Shown: one piece after another, positions 20,283 to 30,397 of the stretch
How the letters are laid out: each line of letters starts with the position of its first letter
Numbering within the stretch: position 1 is the first letter of the stretch
Source: Diplonema papillatum
Lineage: Eukaryota > Euglenozoa > Diplonemea > Diplonemida > Diplonemidae
NCBI GenBank assembly: GCA_030068145.1
Contig: JAPJBO010000562.1
Coordinates: 1-64,000 of the forward strand
DNA: 64,000 nucleotides
Direction: 5' to 3'
Position numbers and translations under genes: made by a program
The notes under the pieces: model-generated
The model's database searches: none
Seen by the model: the letters and a program-made list of their open reading frames with translations, nothing else
Told to the model about the DNA's origin: nothing

Positions 20283-21731
20283 TTATCTCTTCGCACGTGA
20301 TGTGTCATGCTTTCGCCTCTTTAGCTCGTCTTGATCGTCGCGCTCAGGCGCGCGTTTGGTGCTTCGCTTCTTCTTCGATTGCTCGTCGAGGTTCATCGGT
20401 TGCGCGTCGATTTCTGCTTTTTCTCGGCGCCTGGGCGATGGTCGTGGCGCATCGACGCGTCCTTTGCGTCTTTTCGGTACCGGCTCCGCCGCGGAGTCTG
20501 ATTGCCGCTTCTTCGCTGGCGTTGGCGCCGTCTTCCCGACCTTCGCTGCTGATGTCGGCGTTGATGTTGCGGGTTCTCGCTCGTCTTCCTCTGCTTCCGG
20601 CAGAACGAGCACCACGTTCTCACGTTTCGCCTGTCTCGGCGCTGGCGCGGGACCCTCCGGCTCCGCCTTCCTCTTCTTCGTTGTTGTTTCTTCACCTCTC
20701 GCCACGGCCGCCCGGTGGTGCCCTTTCCTGCAGCAGTGCCCGGGTCTCCTACTCCTCAGGTCGGCGTGTTTCTTACAGCCGTCGCACGTCGGCATGCCAT
20801 GGTCGAGGCATCGGTGGTGATGGTTGCGACAGCACTCCGCTGTCGTCTTACACGTGGCGCACTGCGTCATCCGGTGCTCGGCACACATTTTTACGGCTAG
20901 GCCATCACCCTCCCTGTGATGGGCCTGGCAGCACCACGCCACCGACTTGCCCCGGCGCTTGCACACGTCGCACTTCACCTTTTGGTGCCCGGGGCACACC
21001 CGCTCACCCCACTTTTCGTGTCGGGGAATCCCTTCCGGCACGAGCCACGGATCCCCTCCGACGACAGCCGACTTCTTGCCTCTCTTCTTCTCCGTAGCGT
21101 CATCGAAGGCCGCCCATCTCGCCGCACGCTCCGCCCTTTCTCTTCCGTACGTCGGGAAAAGGTCCATCCCCCACGCCTCGCCGGTGAACGCATGCCGGCT
21201 CGCCTTCAGCTGCGTCTCCAAGATTCCCATCGTCTCCTCGCCGCCGCGGAAAATTGGCCTCATCTCGTAGCCCGTGAGGCATGGGGGGGCCCCTACCGTT
21301 CTCAATGAACCTACCTTCTCCAGCTTTCTACCCGGCAGAAGCGGCCCCACCCCTTTCCGCTCAAGCGCTTCCCCGATCGTTTTCAGCATCCGCGCCAACA
21401 TTCTCGCACGGATACACAGCGGCGTCCCACCTGTCGTCGCCACTAAACTGCCCGGTAGATCGAGCCCGGTGTACACTTCGAAGTCTACTGCGAGCTCTGC
21501 CGTCGAGACGTCACCCGCTACCGACCAGCACATCCCATCCAGCCAATACTGCAGCGCCCGGAACCACCTCTCTCCTGCGACCGCCGTGAAGGTCCCCGGT
21601 CCAGCGATCGCTTCGAAATTCAGCCGGCGCGGGGGGCAGTCGTCAGGGTGCAGTTGTCTCCAGGGGTGGCCGACTGCCCGGTCTCTTCCTTCTCTCTCCA
21701 GCCGTCGTCTCTCTTGCATGACTTCCGCCAT
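20283..21731 (-). CDS. Cys/His-repeat, basic-tailed protein, array unit 3
   Basis: Intact ORF as in unit 1. It reads TTTKKRK and RRREKAEIDA, thus resembling unit 1 at sites where units 2 and 4 agree with each other. All Cys and His of the three repeats are kept. Confidence 0.65.
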   Translation of the reverse strand: MAEVMQERRRLEREGRDRAVGHPWRQLHPDDCPPRRLNFEAIAGPGTFTAVAGERWFRALQYWLDGMCWSVAGDVSTAELAVDFEVYTGLDLPGSLVATTGGTPLCIRARMLARMLKTIGEALERKGVGPLLPGRKLEKVGSLRTVGAPPCLTGYEMRPIFRGGEETMGILETQLKASRHAFTGEAWGMDLFPTYGRERAERAARWAAFDDATEKKRGKKSAVVGGDPWLVPEGIPRHEKWGERVCPGHQKVKCDVCKRRGKSVAWCCQAHHREGDGLAVKMCAEHRMTQCATCKTTAECCRNHHHRCLDHGMPTCDGCKKHADLRSRRPGHCCRKGHHRAAVARGEETTTKKRKAEPEGPAPAPRQAKRENVVLVLPEAEEDEREPATSTPTSAAKVGKTAPTPAKKRQSDSAAEPVPKRRKGRVDAPRPSPRRREKAEIDAQPMNLDEQSKKKRSTKRAPERDDQDELKRRKHDTSRAKR

Positions 21732-21849
21732 GAATGTGTGCAGCACTACGATGTTGATTCGACGAGCGTAATCGAGCGTAATAGAGTGTAGTAGTTTGGA
21801 TTAGAATGCAAAGAATCTGTGGCGATAATCTGCATCGCCGACGGCGCGG

Positions 21850-23298
21850 TTATCTCTTCGCACGTGATGTGTCATGCTTTCGCCTCTTTAGCTCGTCTTG
21901 ATCGTCGCGCTCAGGCGCGCGTTTGGTGCTTCGCTTCTTCTTCGATTGCTCGTCGAGGTTCATCGGTTGCGCGTCGATTTCTGCTTTTTCCCAGCGCCTG
22001 GGCGATGGTCGTGGCGCATCGACGCGTCCTTTGCGTCTTTTCGGTACCGGCTCCGCCGCGGAGTCTGGTTGCCGCTTCTTCGCTGGCGTTGGCGCCGTCT
22101 TCCCGACCTTCGCTGCTGATGTCGGCGTTGATGTTGCGGGTTCTCGCTCGTCTTCCTCTGCTTCCGGCAGAACGAGCACCACGTTCTCACGTTTCGCCTG
22201 TCTCGGCGCTGGCGCGGGACCCTCCGGCTCCGCCTTCCTCTTCTTCGCCGTTGTTTCTTCACCTCTCGCCACGGCCGCCCGGTGGTGCCCTTTCCTGCAG
22301 CAGTGCCCGGGTCTCCTACTCCTCAGGTCGGCGTGTTTCTTACAGCCGTCGCACGTCGGCATGCCATGGTCGAGGCATCGGTGGTGATGGTTGCGACAGC
22401 ACTCCGCTGTCGTCTTACACGTGGCGCACTGCGTCATCCGGTGCTCGGCACACATTTTTACGGCTAGGCCATCACCCTCCCTGTGATGGGCCTGGCAGCA
22501 CCACGCCACCGACTTGCCCCGGCGCTTGCACACGTCGCACTTCACCTTTTGGTGCCCGGGGCACACCCGCTCACCCCACTTTTCGTGTCGGGGAATCCCT
22601 TCCGGCACGAGCCACGGATCCCCTCCGACGACAGCCGACTTCTTGCCTCTCTTCTTCTCCGTAGCGTCATCGAAGGCCGCCCATCTCGCCGCACGCTCCG
22701 CCCTTTCTCTTCCGTACGTCGGGAAAAGGTCCATCCCCCACGCCTCGCCGGTGAACGCATGCCGGCTCGCCTTCAGCTGCGTCTCCAAGATTCCCATCGT
22801 CTCCTCGCCGCCGCGGAAAATTGGCCTCATCTCGTAGCCCGTGAGGCATGGGGGGGCCCCTACCGTTCTCAATGAACCTACCTTCTCCAGCTTTCTACCC
22901 GGCAGAAGCGGCCCCACCCCTTTCCGCTCAAGCGCTTCCCCGATCGTTTTCAGCATCCGCGCCAACATTCTCGCACGGATACACAGCGGCGTCCCACCTG
23001 TCGTCGCCACTAAACTGCCCGGTAGATCGAGCCCGGTGTACACTTCGAAGTCTACTGCGAGCTCTGCCGTCGAGACGTCACCCGCTACCGACCAGCACAT
23101 CCCATCCAGCCAATACTGCAGCGCCCGGAACCACCTCTCTCCTGCGACCGCCGTGAAGGTCCCCGGTCCAGCGATCGCTTCGAAATTCAGCCGGCGCGGG
23201 GGGCAGTCGTCAGGGTGCAGTTGTCTCCAGGGGTGGCCGACTGCCCGGTCTCTTCCTTCTCTCTCCAGCCGTCGTCTCTCTTGCATGACTTCCGCCAT
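21850..23298 (-). CDS. Cys/His-repeat, basic-tailed protein, array unit 4
   Basis: Intact ORF and the promoter-proximal unit on the minus strand. It carries TTAKKRK and RRWEKAEIDA like unit 2, plus a private Ser-to-Pro change (KKRQPDSAAE). Beyond its start the spacer degenerates into a short GAGTGTAGTA repeat (23335-23395), marking the array edge. Confidence 0.65.
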   Translation of the reverse strand: MAEVMQERRRLEREGRDRAVGHPWRQLHPDDCPPRRLNFEAIAGPGTFTAVAGERWFRALQYWLDGMCWSVAGDVSTAELAVDFEVYTGLDLPGSLVATTGGTPLCIRARMLARMLKTIGEALERKGVGPLLPGRKLEKVGSLRTVGAPPCLTGYEMRPIFRGGEETMGILETQLKASRHAFTGEAWGMDLFPTYGRERAERAARWAAFDDATEKKRGKKSAVVGGDPWLVPEGIPRHEKWGERVCPGHQKVKCDVCKRRGKSVAWCCQAHHREGDGLAVKMCAEHRMTQCATCKTTAECCRNHHHRCLDHGMPTCDGCKKHADLRSRRPGHCCRKGHHRAAVARGEETTAKKRKAEPEGPAPAPRQAKRENVVLVLPEAEEDEREPATSTPTSAAKVGKTAPTPAKKRQPDSAAEPVPKRRKGRVDAPRPSPRRWEKAEIDAQPMNLDEQSKKKRSTKRAPERDDQDELKRRKHDTSRAKR

Positions 23299-23685
23299 GA
23301 ATGTGTGCAGCACTACGATGTTGATTCGACGAGCGTAATCGAGCGTAATAGAGTGTAGTAGAGTGTAGTAGAGCGTTGTAGAGTGTGATCGAGATTGACA
23401 CTAGTATTTTGGGTTCGACCACTGGTGGACCCCTGACTGGCCCATGGGCGACCATGTTGACCACTGTCTGGCCCAAGACGTGCCAAGCATAAGCATACGA
23501 GGGACGGAAACCGCAGGCAAGTGGGCGATGTGCATATGAGACCGGAAGCTCTCGAGATGAAGATGTTCTAAATCATGGCAGCAAGCACGGGGACTGCAGG
23601 CGGGTTGGTGGCGAAAAGGGACAGAAAGATCTTCGAGCGACTGTGAGCAGCCTAGCAAGACGGGATGATGAATGATGAAGAAGCG

Positions 23686-24130
23686 CTAAGTGATCGCAAA
23701 GGTCCTTGTCTGGCGACCGACCTTCCTTGAAAGGAAGGTCGGTAGCCAGACATTTTTGGACGGCTTTGTCAGCAAGGTGCAGGCGATGCACGGGCTCCAT
23801 GATGACCTCGTCAACGGCCCCACAGGCGTACACTCACTAGCCGTCGTGAAGAGGCCTCTGTCTGTAACCACCTTTTTCATCCTTGGGAGCAGTGCATCGC
23901 CAGGGAGATCGAACCCCAAGGCAAGGAGCGACTCTTGCAGCTTCTGAAAGTAATCCAGCACGTACTGGAGATACTTGGTTGTCGTTGCTGGATCCTTCTG
24001 CCGCACAAGTGCTGCAAACACAAGCCGCATCCTCCATCTCTGCTCCATCGTGTCCAGGTACGAGAACGTCAGGCAGAGGATATCTTTGCTCCCCGGAAGC
24101 TCTCCTGCATCCCCGGCAATGACGAAGTCA
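23686..24130 (-). CDS. Unidentified protein fragment
   Basis: An uninterrupted minus-strand frame begins near 24130 (DFVIAGDAGELPGSKDILCL) and contains an ATG at 24048 (MEQRWRMRLVFAALVRQKDP). The composition looks like a globular, mainly helical protein. The frame upstream of 24130 shifts by one base relative to MEFLLRLG (about 24155), pointing to a small exon boundary or a frameshift. No family recognised; it may be a gene fragment. Confidence 0.3.
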
Positions 24131-24364
24131 CCACCCCAAGCCGGAGCAGAAACTCCATGTCACCGAGGACAAGGTGCCTACCGAGCGCTCGGCGAACACC
24201 CTATCGCCTGGAACTGGCCCGCACGGAATGCCTAAAGGCTCAAGTACTAACTGCGCTAAATTTAATATATGCGAGCTATTGCGAGATAGTGTGGTACTCA
24301 TTTGCATGCAAATGACTCCCCACTGACGCAACAAGAAGACGCCGATGCTCTATCGAATCACGCG

Positions 24365-24634
24365 ATGGATGAGGTTCAGAGACGAGCGACAGCCGAGTAT
24401 CGGGACTCGGCGACCGCGAAATCGTACGCGATGAAGAGCGCGATGCGACGGCTGACGAGTATCGTGCAGACGCCGATTCACCCGGCGCTTGAGATGCAAG
24501 TCAACGTCCTGACGTCTCTCGGAGGCGGGAACATGGCCGGACTCAACAAGAGACCACAAATAGCAAACCAGCAGGCGTTTGAAGCTGTGATGCGCGCCTA
24601 CGAAGCCGCCGCACGAGAGCAGACGGCGAAGTAG
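24365..24634 (+). CDS. Small hypothetical protein
   Basis: 89 codons from ATG 24365 (MDEVQRRATAEYRDSATAKS). The frame is also open upstream to about 24302 without another ATG. The protein appears helical and soluble. The sequence just upstream (GTGGTACTCATTTGCATGCA, 24291-24337) is repeated in inverse orientation at 9384-9432, which suggests this ORF lies at the edge of a dispersed element. No function is assigned. Confidence 0.35.
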   Translation: MDEVQRRATAEYRDSATAKSYAMKSAMRRLTSIVQTPIHPALEMQVNVLTSLGGGNMAGLNKRPQIANQQAFEAVMRAYEAAAREQTAK

Positions 24635-24639
24635 GCCGG

Positions 24640-25385
24640 CGACAAAGGTGCGAGCCGTACCGCAGGCTGGGCTCCGCAAAGCTGCAACACTGAATGGCAG
24701 TTTTCGACCGCAGACGCATTACCCGTCGGGATGGGAGCGCAAGCAGGCTCGATGGAATCACGAAGTCAAGCAGGAGAGACGAACTGCGCAGACTGAGCGC
24801 AAGACGTGCACCAAGGGCAGACCAGGACGTTGGGACCGTGCGAAGTCGAAGAAGGAGTCCAAAAGCGAAGCAACAACACCAACGCGGAAACGCAACTCGA
24901 AGGCAGCCAAGCGGGCCTCCAGTGAAGTAACGAAGCTCATCCGAGTGTCCGATGAAACCCCTTGTCAATACCACCCAACGACTGCGACGCGCGTGCGAAA
25001 TGTCGGACGCTAGCGTCTGTCAAGAGCATGCGTGACTCAGCCGTGTTTTAAAGGTGAGATGAGAGGCACCGGCTCACTCTGTCAAAGGACTATACCAACG
25101 CAACAAGAAGACGAGCTAATGCGAAGATAGTGGTACCCGAGCCCGTACGCACTCGACAACCTGCTTCCGTGAGTCAGCCCGAACTTCCTGGTCTCCAGCT
25201 ACACTGCCTGTCGCGGTCATTTTTTCAGACTAATATTCTTGTTTTTACTCCAATTTCAATATCCTGTCATCAGCACCTTTTTAGCCCAGGAAGAAGGTGC
25301 GTTAGTGGGCCCGTTGAACCGGCCTATCAAGATTGGCTGAGTGTCACGCCTTTAATCAATTACTGCAGTACCCCCCCAATTCACC
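24640..25385. other. Region with overlapping basic open frames, uncertain
   Basis: Two plus-strand frames (24648-25013 with no ATG, 24694-24930 with one) read Arg/Lys-rich sequence. Neither shows a domain, so neither is called a gene. CGCAACAAGAAGACG at 24329 recurs at 25099, hinting at direct-repeat ends of a roughly 0.8-kb element. Confidence 0.3.
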
Positions 25386-25392
25386 CAAATGT

Positions 25393-25560
25393 TGATCGAG
25401 TGTAATCGAGCGTAATCGTTTGGATTAGAATGCAAAGAATCTGTGGCGATAATCTGCATCGCCGACAGCGTAATCGAGTGTAATCGAGTGTAATCGTTTG
25501 GATTAGAATGCAAAGAATCTGTGGCGATAATCTGCATCGTGTAATCGACGCGTAATCGAG
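25393..25560. repeat. Two 3'-end fragments of the Cys/His array element
   Basis: Two successive copies of the array spacer (GTTTGGATTAGAATGCAAAG through CTGTGGCGATAATCTGCATC) without any ORF sequence. They share the GAGTGTAATCGAGCGTAATC lead of the array's left edge at 17076. Confidence 0.8.
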
Positions 25561-25574
25561 CTAAAGTCACTTTC

Positions 25575-25690
25575 AGGGGGGCTAGGTGAATTGGCTCAAA
25601 TCAAAAGATTTGAAAGTGCTATAAGCTAATTAAAAAGTTTTACTTTAGGTGGCTATAAGCTAAATAAAAAGTTAGCAGGTGGCTATTAGA
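25575..25690. repeat. Partial arm of the foldback element
   Basis: GGCTATAAGCTAAATAAAAA units as in 16930-17044, preceded by GGGGCTAGGTGAATTGGCTC, which is close to the reverse complement of the sequence just beyond the foldback element's right end (17048-17067). Confidence 0.7.
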
Positions 25691-25694
25691 TAAA

Positions 25695-25990
25695 AAGCCC
25701 AAGAAAGAAAAAGAAAAAAGAAGAAAAAGACCGCTCCGGGTCCAGGAACGTGACGGTCAACCACAGCTTGCAAAGCTTGAGTCGGAGGCAGCACATTGCT
25801 ACAACCCCGTCCGCTCTGCCCCGTGGCTGGGCTTGTGTCCAGCGCAAGCGCCAAGCCCCAAGGTGCGCCACGCCTCGATGCTTTAGTTTGGGAAATCGGT
25901 AGCCACTTGACCCGCAGGCCCGTGGCTCTGCAGTACCGCCGAACACGACGAAGCTTGGCTCCCGTGTAGCAGGCTTTCCCTGGTACCAAA
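25695..25990 (-). mobile_element. SINE-like element C, copy 2
   Basis: About 290 bp matching the element at 10077-10406 in inverse orientation, with a purine-rich (AAGAAAGAAAAAG) end at the left. Its GGTACC end lies about 70 bp upstream of the start codon of the cyclase-like gene at 26060, so it may contribute to that gene's promoter or leader. Confidence 0.75.
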
Positions 25991-26059
25991 GCCACCTACC
26001 CACCACCACCACCCGCCTGCAGGTGCTTATCCAAAAACAGACAACGCGTGAAAGGAAAA

Positions 26060-27817
26060 ATGTCGGGCTGGCGAGGCTGGGTGCAGCATCGCCTGGGCTT
26101 CCTGCGGAAGGAAGGCGACACCGTGGACGATGTGTGGACGAAGCAAGTCTTGTTCCTGTTCCTCCTACTCTGCAGCGTCTTCGGCGTGCTGCTCGCGGTC
26201 TCCATGCGGGGCGAGCCTTTGCAGCACCACTCCGCCGCCACGTCCACGGTCGCAGTCCTGCTGTTCGTCTACCTGTCTGTTAAAAGGGAGGTCAACGCGG
26301 TCTTCCTCGCCTTTTTCGTCGCCGAAATGATCGTGACCGTGTTCAGCATCGACATCACCAACGCGACGCTGTCGTCGACCCGGGCGTGGGTGTTCATGAT
26401 CGTGGTGCTGGACGTGCTGCTGGTGTCGAAGGCGCCGAGGTGGGTGTCAACGTTGGCCGCTGGCACCGCTGTCGTCGGGATCGTCCTCGTCGAGGTCGAG
26501 CTGGTTGCGCGGTTCGGTGTGATGGACATGCCCGGGCTGCCGTCGTACGAGCAGAGGACTGAGAAATTTTGCGCGGACCCGTCCCGCGCCGCGTGCGAGG
26601 AGCCGCCGTGCGCGAAGGGAGCCTCGTACCTGGTGTCCTCCGTGTACGGGGTTCTCATCTTCGTGGTCGACTTCGTGTCGACCCGCGCCTTCGCGGAGAG
26701 CGTCGAGGTCGAGAAGCTGCGGATCCGACGGTCCATCAGCGTGGCCCACCACGTCGCGGTGCAGCTGGCTGAGTTCAACCTCGAGGCCGCCAACGCCGCG
26801 CTGAGCTGCAACAGCGAAGACGTCCCGCAAGGTCTGCTCGACGCCTTCGAGCAGCTGGTGGCCAACTTGGAGTCGTACCGACCGTACCTCCCGCACTCGT
26901 GCTTTCCGTCGGGAAACCTCACCGAAGACGACGAAGACGGGACCCAAAAAAGCAGCGTCCACTCTAGAAGCCCCAAACGCGCGCGAGCTTCGAGCGCTGG
27001 GGTATTCGGCCACCCCGCAAAGTTTGAACTTTCGTCGACTGGTCTTTCGCAGCGGATGATGTCGATGCTTACATGCAACGTCATCGACTCCACGCCAGCG
27101 CTTCTGCGTTCAACGGCGGAGTACGCCGAATCCTTCTCCGGCTACCTCTCCGCTTGCATCGCAACCGTTACGAACTGCGGGGGACTGGTCGACCTCTTCG
27201 TCGCAGACAGAATCTACTCGACGTTCAACGTCGCCAACAGGTGCCCCGCGTACTCGAAAGCCGCCGTGCGAGCGGCGTTTGCTCTGCGGACGCTGTTTCC
27301 GGAGGAGATGAACTACGGTGTTGGGGCAGGCTCCGCTTTGTACGGAGTTCTCGGCTGCGCTTCGATGAAGCGGTTTTCGACGATCAGCTCCGTGATTCGC
27401 AGCTGCCAAGGGTTCGAGCGGATCGGTCGAATGCTCAACAAGAGTATCGTCGCGGACGCGCGGGTAGAGGCGGACACTTCCGTGTTCTGCCACTTCCGCT
27501 TGGTTCCCGTTCGTGTGATGTATCGAGCGCACTTGTTGGCTGACCAGCCGGCTCTGATGCTCATGTGGGAAGCGACCGAACTGATCGACGAGGATGATGC
27601 CGCGATAGTTGAATGGATGTATGCACTGCAATCTTGCAAGAACCCCGCGGCTGGGTACAACGGAGTGGCCCTCGCCTACGTGCAAGGCTATTGCAAAGCA
27701 GAAGCCGACGAGCCACATGCAGGCGGTGAAGACAACAACAAGGATTCCGACACCGTCGAGTTGATCGCCAGAATCCGTGACAACGTCCCCCCGCGAGAAA
27801 TCGAAATCAGCCCATGA
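26060..27817 (+). CDS. Multi-pass membrane protein with degenerate class III nucleotidyl cyclase-like domain, copy 3
   Basis: 585 codons from the first ATG (MSGWRGWVQHRLGFL). Hydrophobic segments fall at about residues 29-49, 59-74, 79-99, 107-122, 127-147 and 183-204. The loop before the last holds FCADPSRAACEEPPC. The linker has YRPYLPHSC. The cyclase-like domain spans about 330-470: Asn340 stands where the first metal Asp belongs (TCNVIDST), Asp383 is kept (FVADRIYS), and the catalytic Asn/Arg helix is replaced by SCQGFERIGR. The copies are most alike from TM4 to the domain and differ most in the first membrane segments and the Ser-rich insert near 300-325. A cyclic-nucleotide-producing role is doubtful; a sensory or scaffold role is inferred. 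Confidence 0.8.
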   Translation: MSGWRGWVQHRLGFLRKEGDTVDDVWTKQVLFLFLLLCSVFGVLLAVSMRGEPLQHHSAATSTVAVLLFVYLSVKREVNAVFLAFFVAEMIVTVFSIDITNATLSSTRAWVFMIVVLDVLLVSKAPRWVSTLAAGTAVVGIVLVEVELVARFGVMDMPGLPSYEQRTEKFCADPSRAACEEPPCAKGASYLVSSVYGVLIFVVDFVSTRAFAESVEVEKLRIRRSISVAHHVAVQLAEFNLEAANAALSCNSEDVPQGLLDAFEQLVANLESYRPYLPHSCFPSGNLTEDDEDGTQKSSVHSRSPKRARASSAGVFGHPAKFELSSTGLSQRMMSMLTCNVIDSTPALLRSTAEYAESFSGYLSACIATVTNCGGLVDLFVADRIYSTFNVANRCPAYSKAAVRAAFALRTLFPEEMNYGVGAGSALYGVLGCASMKRFSTISSVIRSCQGFERIGRMLNKSIVADARVEADTSVFCHFRLVPVRVMYRAHLLADQPALMLMWEATELIDEDDAAIVEWMYALQSCKNPAAGYNGVALAYVQGYCKAEADEPHAGGEDNNKDSDTVELIARIRDNVPPREIEISP

Positions 27818-27869
27818 CACGCCAGCGCAGCTCGCCGTAGCCACAAGGGTGCCTACGGGAACATGTCCT

Positions 27870-28197
27870 ATGGCCGAGAACCAGCAGCAGGTGCTGCCAT
27901 TTTGGAACAGCCGGTGCCCCACCAGCGGCGGAGCCCTGCACCGGAAGTGGAAGCTGCTGGCGCGGGCGTGCTTCCTCGAGGATAGGATCGCTGTGCTGCT
28001 GGACGGCCGGCACCGTCGCCGCCTTCGCCGCGCGGCTGGTCGCTGCCGCCGCCGCCTCGGATGCCGTCGGGTACCGCCAGTTCGCCGACGCCCTGCGCGC
28101 CGCCACCAACGAGCGCAGCGCCGAAACCAGCGCCCTGCGCCGCATCCCCCTGCGGCAGGTCCGCAAGGCTTTCAGAGTTTCACTGAGGGGGAGTTGA
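27870..28197 (+). pseudogene. Possible frameshifted gene fragment
   Basis: ATG 27870 begins MAENQQQVLPFWNSRCPTSG and reads about 46 codons. Near 28010 the protein-like reading moves to another frame (TVAAFAARLVAAAAASDAVG...) ending at a TGA at 28197. High GC and protein-like composition on both sides suggest one gene broken by a frameshift, or a missed short intron. No family recognised. Confidence 0.3.
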
Positions 28198-28539
28198 TGC
28201 ACCACGAAAGTCGGTTAGAGAACTCTACACAGCCTTCAGGGTGTGGTTGTTTCAAAGAAACAGTCAGCCTGACGGTCAGGGTTTAAAAGAAAAAAGAAGC
28301 ATACGAGTAGAAAGAGAAGCAGGGGGTAAAACTGGCGCCTGCGAGAGCGGCCGGCACTCAAAAAGTTGCACGCAGAGCGCAATGGAAATCAACATCTTCG
28401 CACATTGCCAAAGGTCAACCGGAGACTTTGTACACCCGAAGTTTCAAGCGAACTTTCACTCTAAAAAGGAGGAAGTGGGCCTGATGGCAAAACCCGGGGT
28501 GGGGGGTGTGATAGGAAACATCAAGGGGGGTTTTTTTTT

Positions 28540-28780
28540 ATACACAAGCGCCGCCAAGAACAGAAGGGATCCCAAGTGCTGTAACTACCGAACCACGTGT
28601 TGAACGGACCCCTACACGACAAATCACACAAACACAACAGGTCAAAGTTCTGAGTGAAACAACAACACACGGTGGTGTAAGCGAATAACAAATCAGTTTT
28701 GTCTTTGTATTATGTTTGCCCCTTTACCTCTATATTTCCTCCCTTACATTCGGAGTCGAAGCAGCTACGTCGAGTATACT
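28540..28780 (+). repeat. Repeat family B, copy with internal deletions
   Basis: Matches 4898-5205 but lacks about 40 bp near the start and part of the GTGAGGTCATGCGGGTC segment. Confidence 0.75.
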
Positions 28781-29199
28781 GAATAGGAAGCATCATTTTC
28801 CTGAAGGCACACTTTGCCCGAGTCGGTGAACTGCTCAATGCCTAGCCGTCCTGAGGAAAAGGCAACCCCTGTGCTCGCCTGCCTTGATGGCACTTGCACT
28901 TAAAAAAAGTGCATGCTAATCCATGTGGTTCATGTACTTAAAAGAACTCAATGCTCAACTTGTAGAACATGGGGGGCCCAAGACTACACTCCACGAAGGA
29001 ATGTACTTGGTGTCGGTCACAAACATCATGAACGTCATGAACGGTCACACGAAGACCCTAAAACCCCGGAATTTCAAGCGAACTTTAACTCTGAAAAATA
29101 GCCGAGCCATGGTGCGCAGGGGACGCCTGATGAGGATGACCCGCCGCCCGGCGAAACAGGTCCGCTGCTGGGACATTTATGCTCCCACGCATTGCCCTG

Positions 29200-29368
29200 C
29201 CCGTCTTTGCTCACCAGCACTGTGCCGCACCCTAAACGTTCCCACAATGCGGTCAGAATGGCCACAGCATTTCCCAACATTTTTCTTGGTTAATGTTGTG
29301 GCAATTCTGACCGCATTGTGGAGGAAGCCGTGGGGGCACAGCGCTGCTCTCACTCACTCCCAATACAC
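29200..29368. repeat. Long inverted repeat (hairpin)
   Basis: CCACAATGCGGTCAGAATGG at 29248-29267 pairs with the reverse-oriented segment ending GACCGCATTGTGG near 29323. Weaker pairing continues outward through CAGCACTGTGCC / GGGCACAGCGCTG. The arms are about 55-60 bp with a loop near 20 bp. It could be a small foldback element or a hairpin-RNA source; no target duplication is obvious. Confidence 0.65.
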
Positions 29369-29786
29369 ATGTTTTCCCCGCATTTTCTTGTTTTTGCTTC
29401 TTTTTCCCGCACCCACGAAACGCGTCGAAGTAGTTTACCTGCGCAGACGTGCCAGAACCAAGTTTGCTGCTACCACTGCAGCTAGTGCCCGAGTCACGGC
29501 GGCAGTAGTTGAGAAGTGTGGCTTTCTGCGTCTGCTGCCAAACCCAAATGAACCGGGAACGAAACCTAGACGAAGACGAAGCCTGGCAAGACGAGAAAGT
29601 GAACCCCAGAGGATGAAACCTGGAGCGGGAGATGAAGGCAAGACAAGGAGATGAAACCTGCAGGAGAAATGAGGCATAGACGAGGAAAAGACAGTTAGAC
29701 GATATCATAGGCCAAATGCAGGACGAGGAGATGAAACCTGTAGGATAGATGAGACCTGAATCGCAAGCGAATTCTTACTCTCAACT

Positions 29787-30100
29787 CACAAGTCCACAAG
29801 TCAAATGGAGACTTCAATATATCGGACCGCTTCACACAAACAGTCTCTGAACAGAAGAGAGGGTGGGGGTTCCCTGCGGATGCGTCGAGACGCATTCTCA
29901 GGGCGAATTGTGCCGACCCGCTGTGATGCGCGGGCGCCGTCGCTGCATATGAGTACTTCATGGGGTTGGCGGGTGGGGAAGCCGTGCGGAGCAAGGACCC
30001 GAACCGGCAGGTCGGCGCGTGCCTCGTGCACGCCGGCGGCGTGAGCGTCGGCCACAACGGCTTCCCGCGCGGGAGCGCGTCTTTTCCTTGGTTTGGGGCG
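29787..30100 (+). pseudogene. Truncated 5' copy of the deoxycytidylate deaminase gene
   Basis: Near-identical to 30268-30570, covering the upstream region, the start and about 50 codons (EYFMGLAGGEAVRSKDPNRQ through NGFPRGSASFPW), then abruptly different. The zinc-binding HAE and PC motifs are absent, so it cannot encode an active enzyme. It lies about 480 bp upstream of the intact gene on the same strand. Confidence 0.85.
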
Positions 30101-30397
30101 TCTTGTCAGCCACCCCTCGTCCCCCTTGTGGGTACCACGCGACCGTCTCCTGCATCGAGCAGGCTGTTGTTCCACCTCGGCCGCACCTGCCTCTTCTTTG
30201 TTATCCCAAGGTGATGAGATACTTTTTGAAGTTTGAAGTATAGCGGAATTCTAACTCCAAACACTCAACTCTCAAGTCAAATAGAGACTTCAATATACCG
30301 ACCGCTTAGCACAAGAAACAGTCTCTGAACAGGAGAAGGGGTGGAGGTTGCCTGCTGATGCGTCGGGACGCGTCCTCGCAACGAATTGTGCTGGCCC

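Larger units (their letters stand above)
17076..23375. repeat. Tandem array, four units of 1567 bp
   Basis: Four head-to-tail units repeat at exactly 1567 bp. Each holds one minus-strand ORF and about 100 bp of spacer containing GCAAAGAATCTGTGGCGATA. Units differ at only a few sites. Units 2 and 4 share variants (for example CCCAGCGCC, TTCGCCGTTG), while 1 and 3 share the alternatives. The spacer occurs alone at 25395-25545 and with the last codons at 39903-40000, as expected for 5'-truncated copies of a retroposed element. No reverse transcriptase lies within the array. Confidence 0.95.

Noticed and set aside
17118..23338. Plus-strand open frames of 281, 165 and 154 codons repeated four times
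   Set aside because: They are antisense to the Cys/His ORF, recur only because the unit repeats, and read low-complexity Ser/Arg/Pro sequence.
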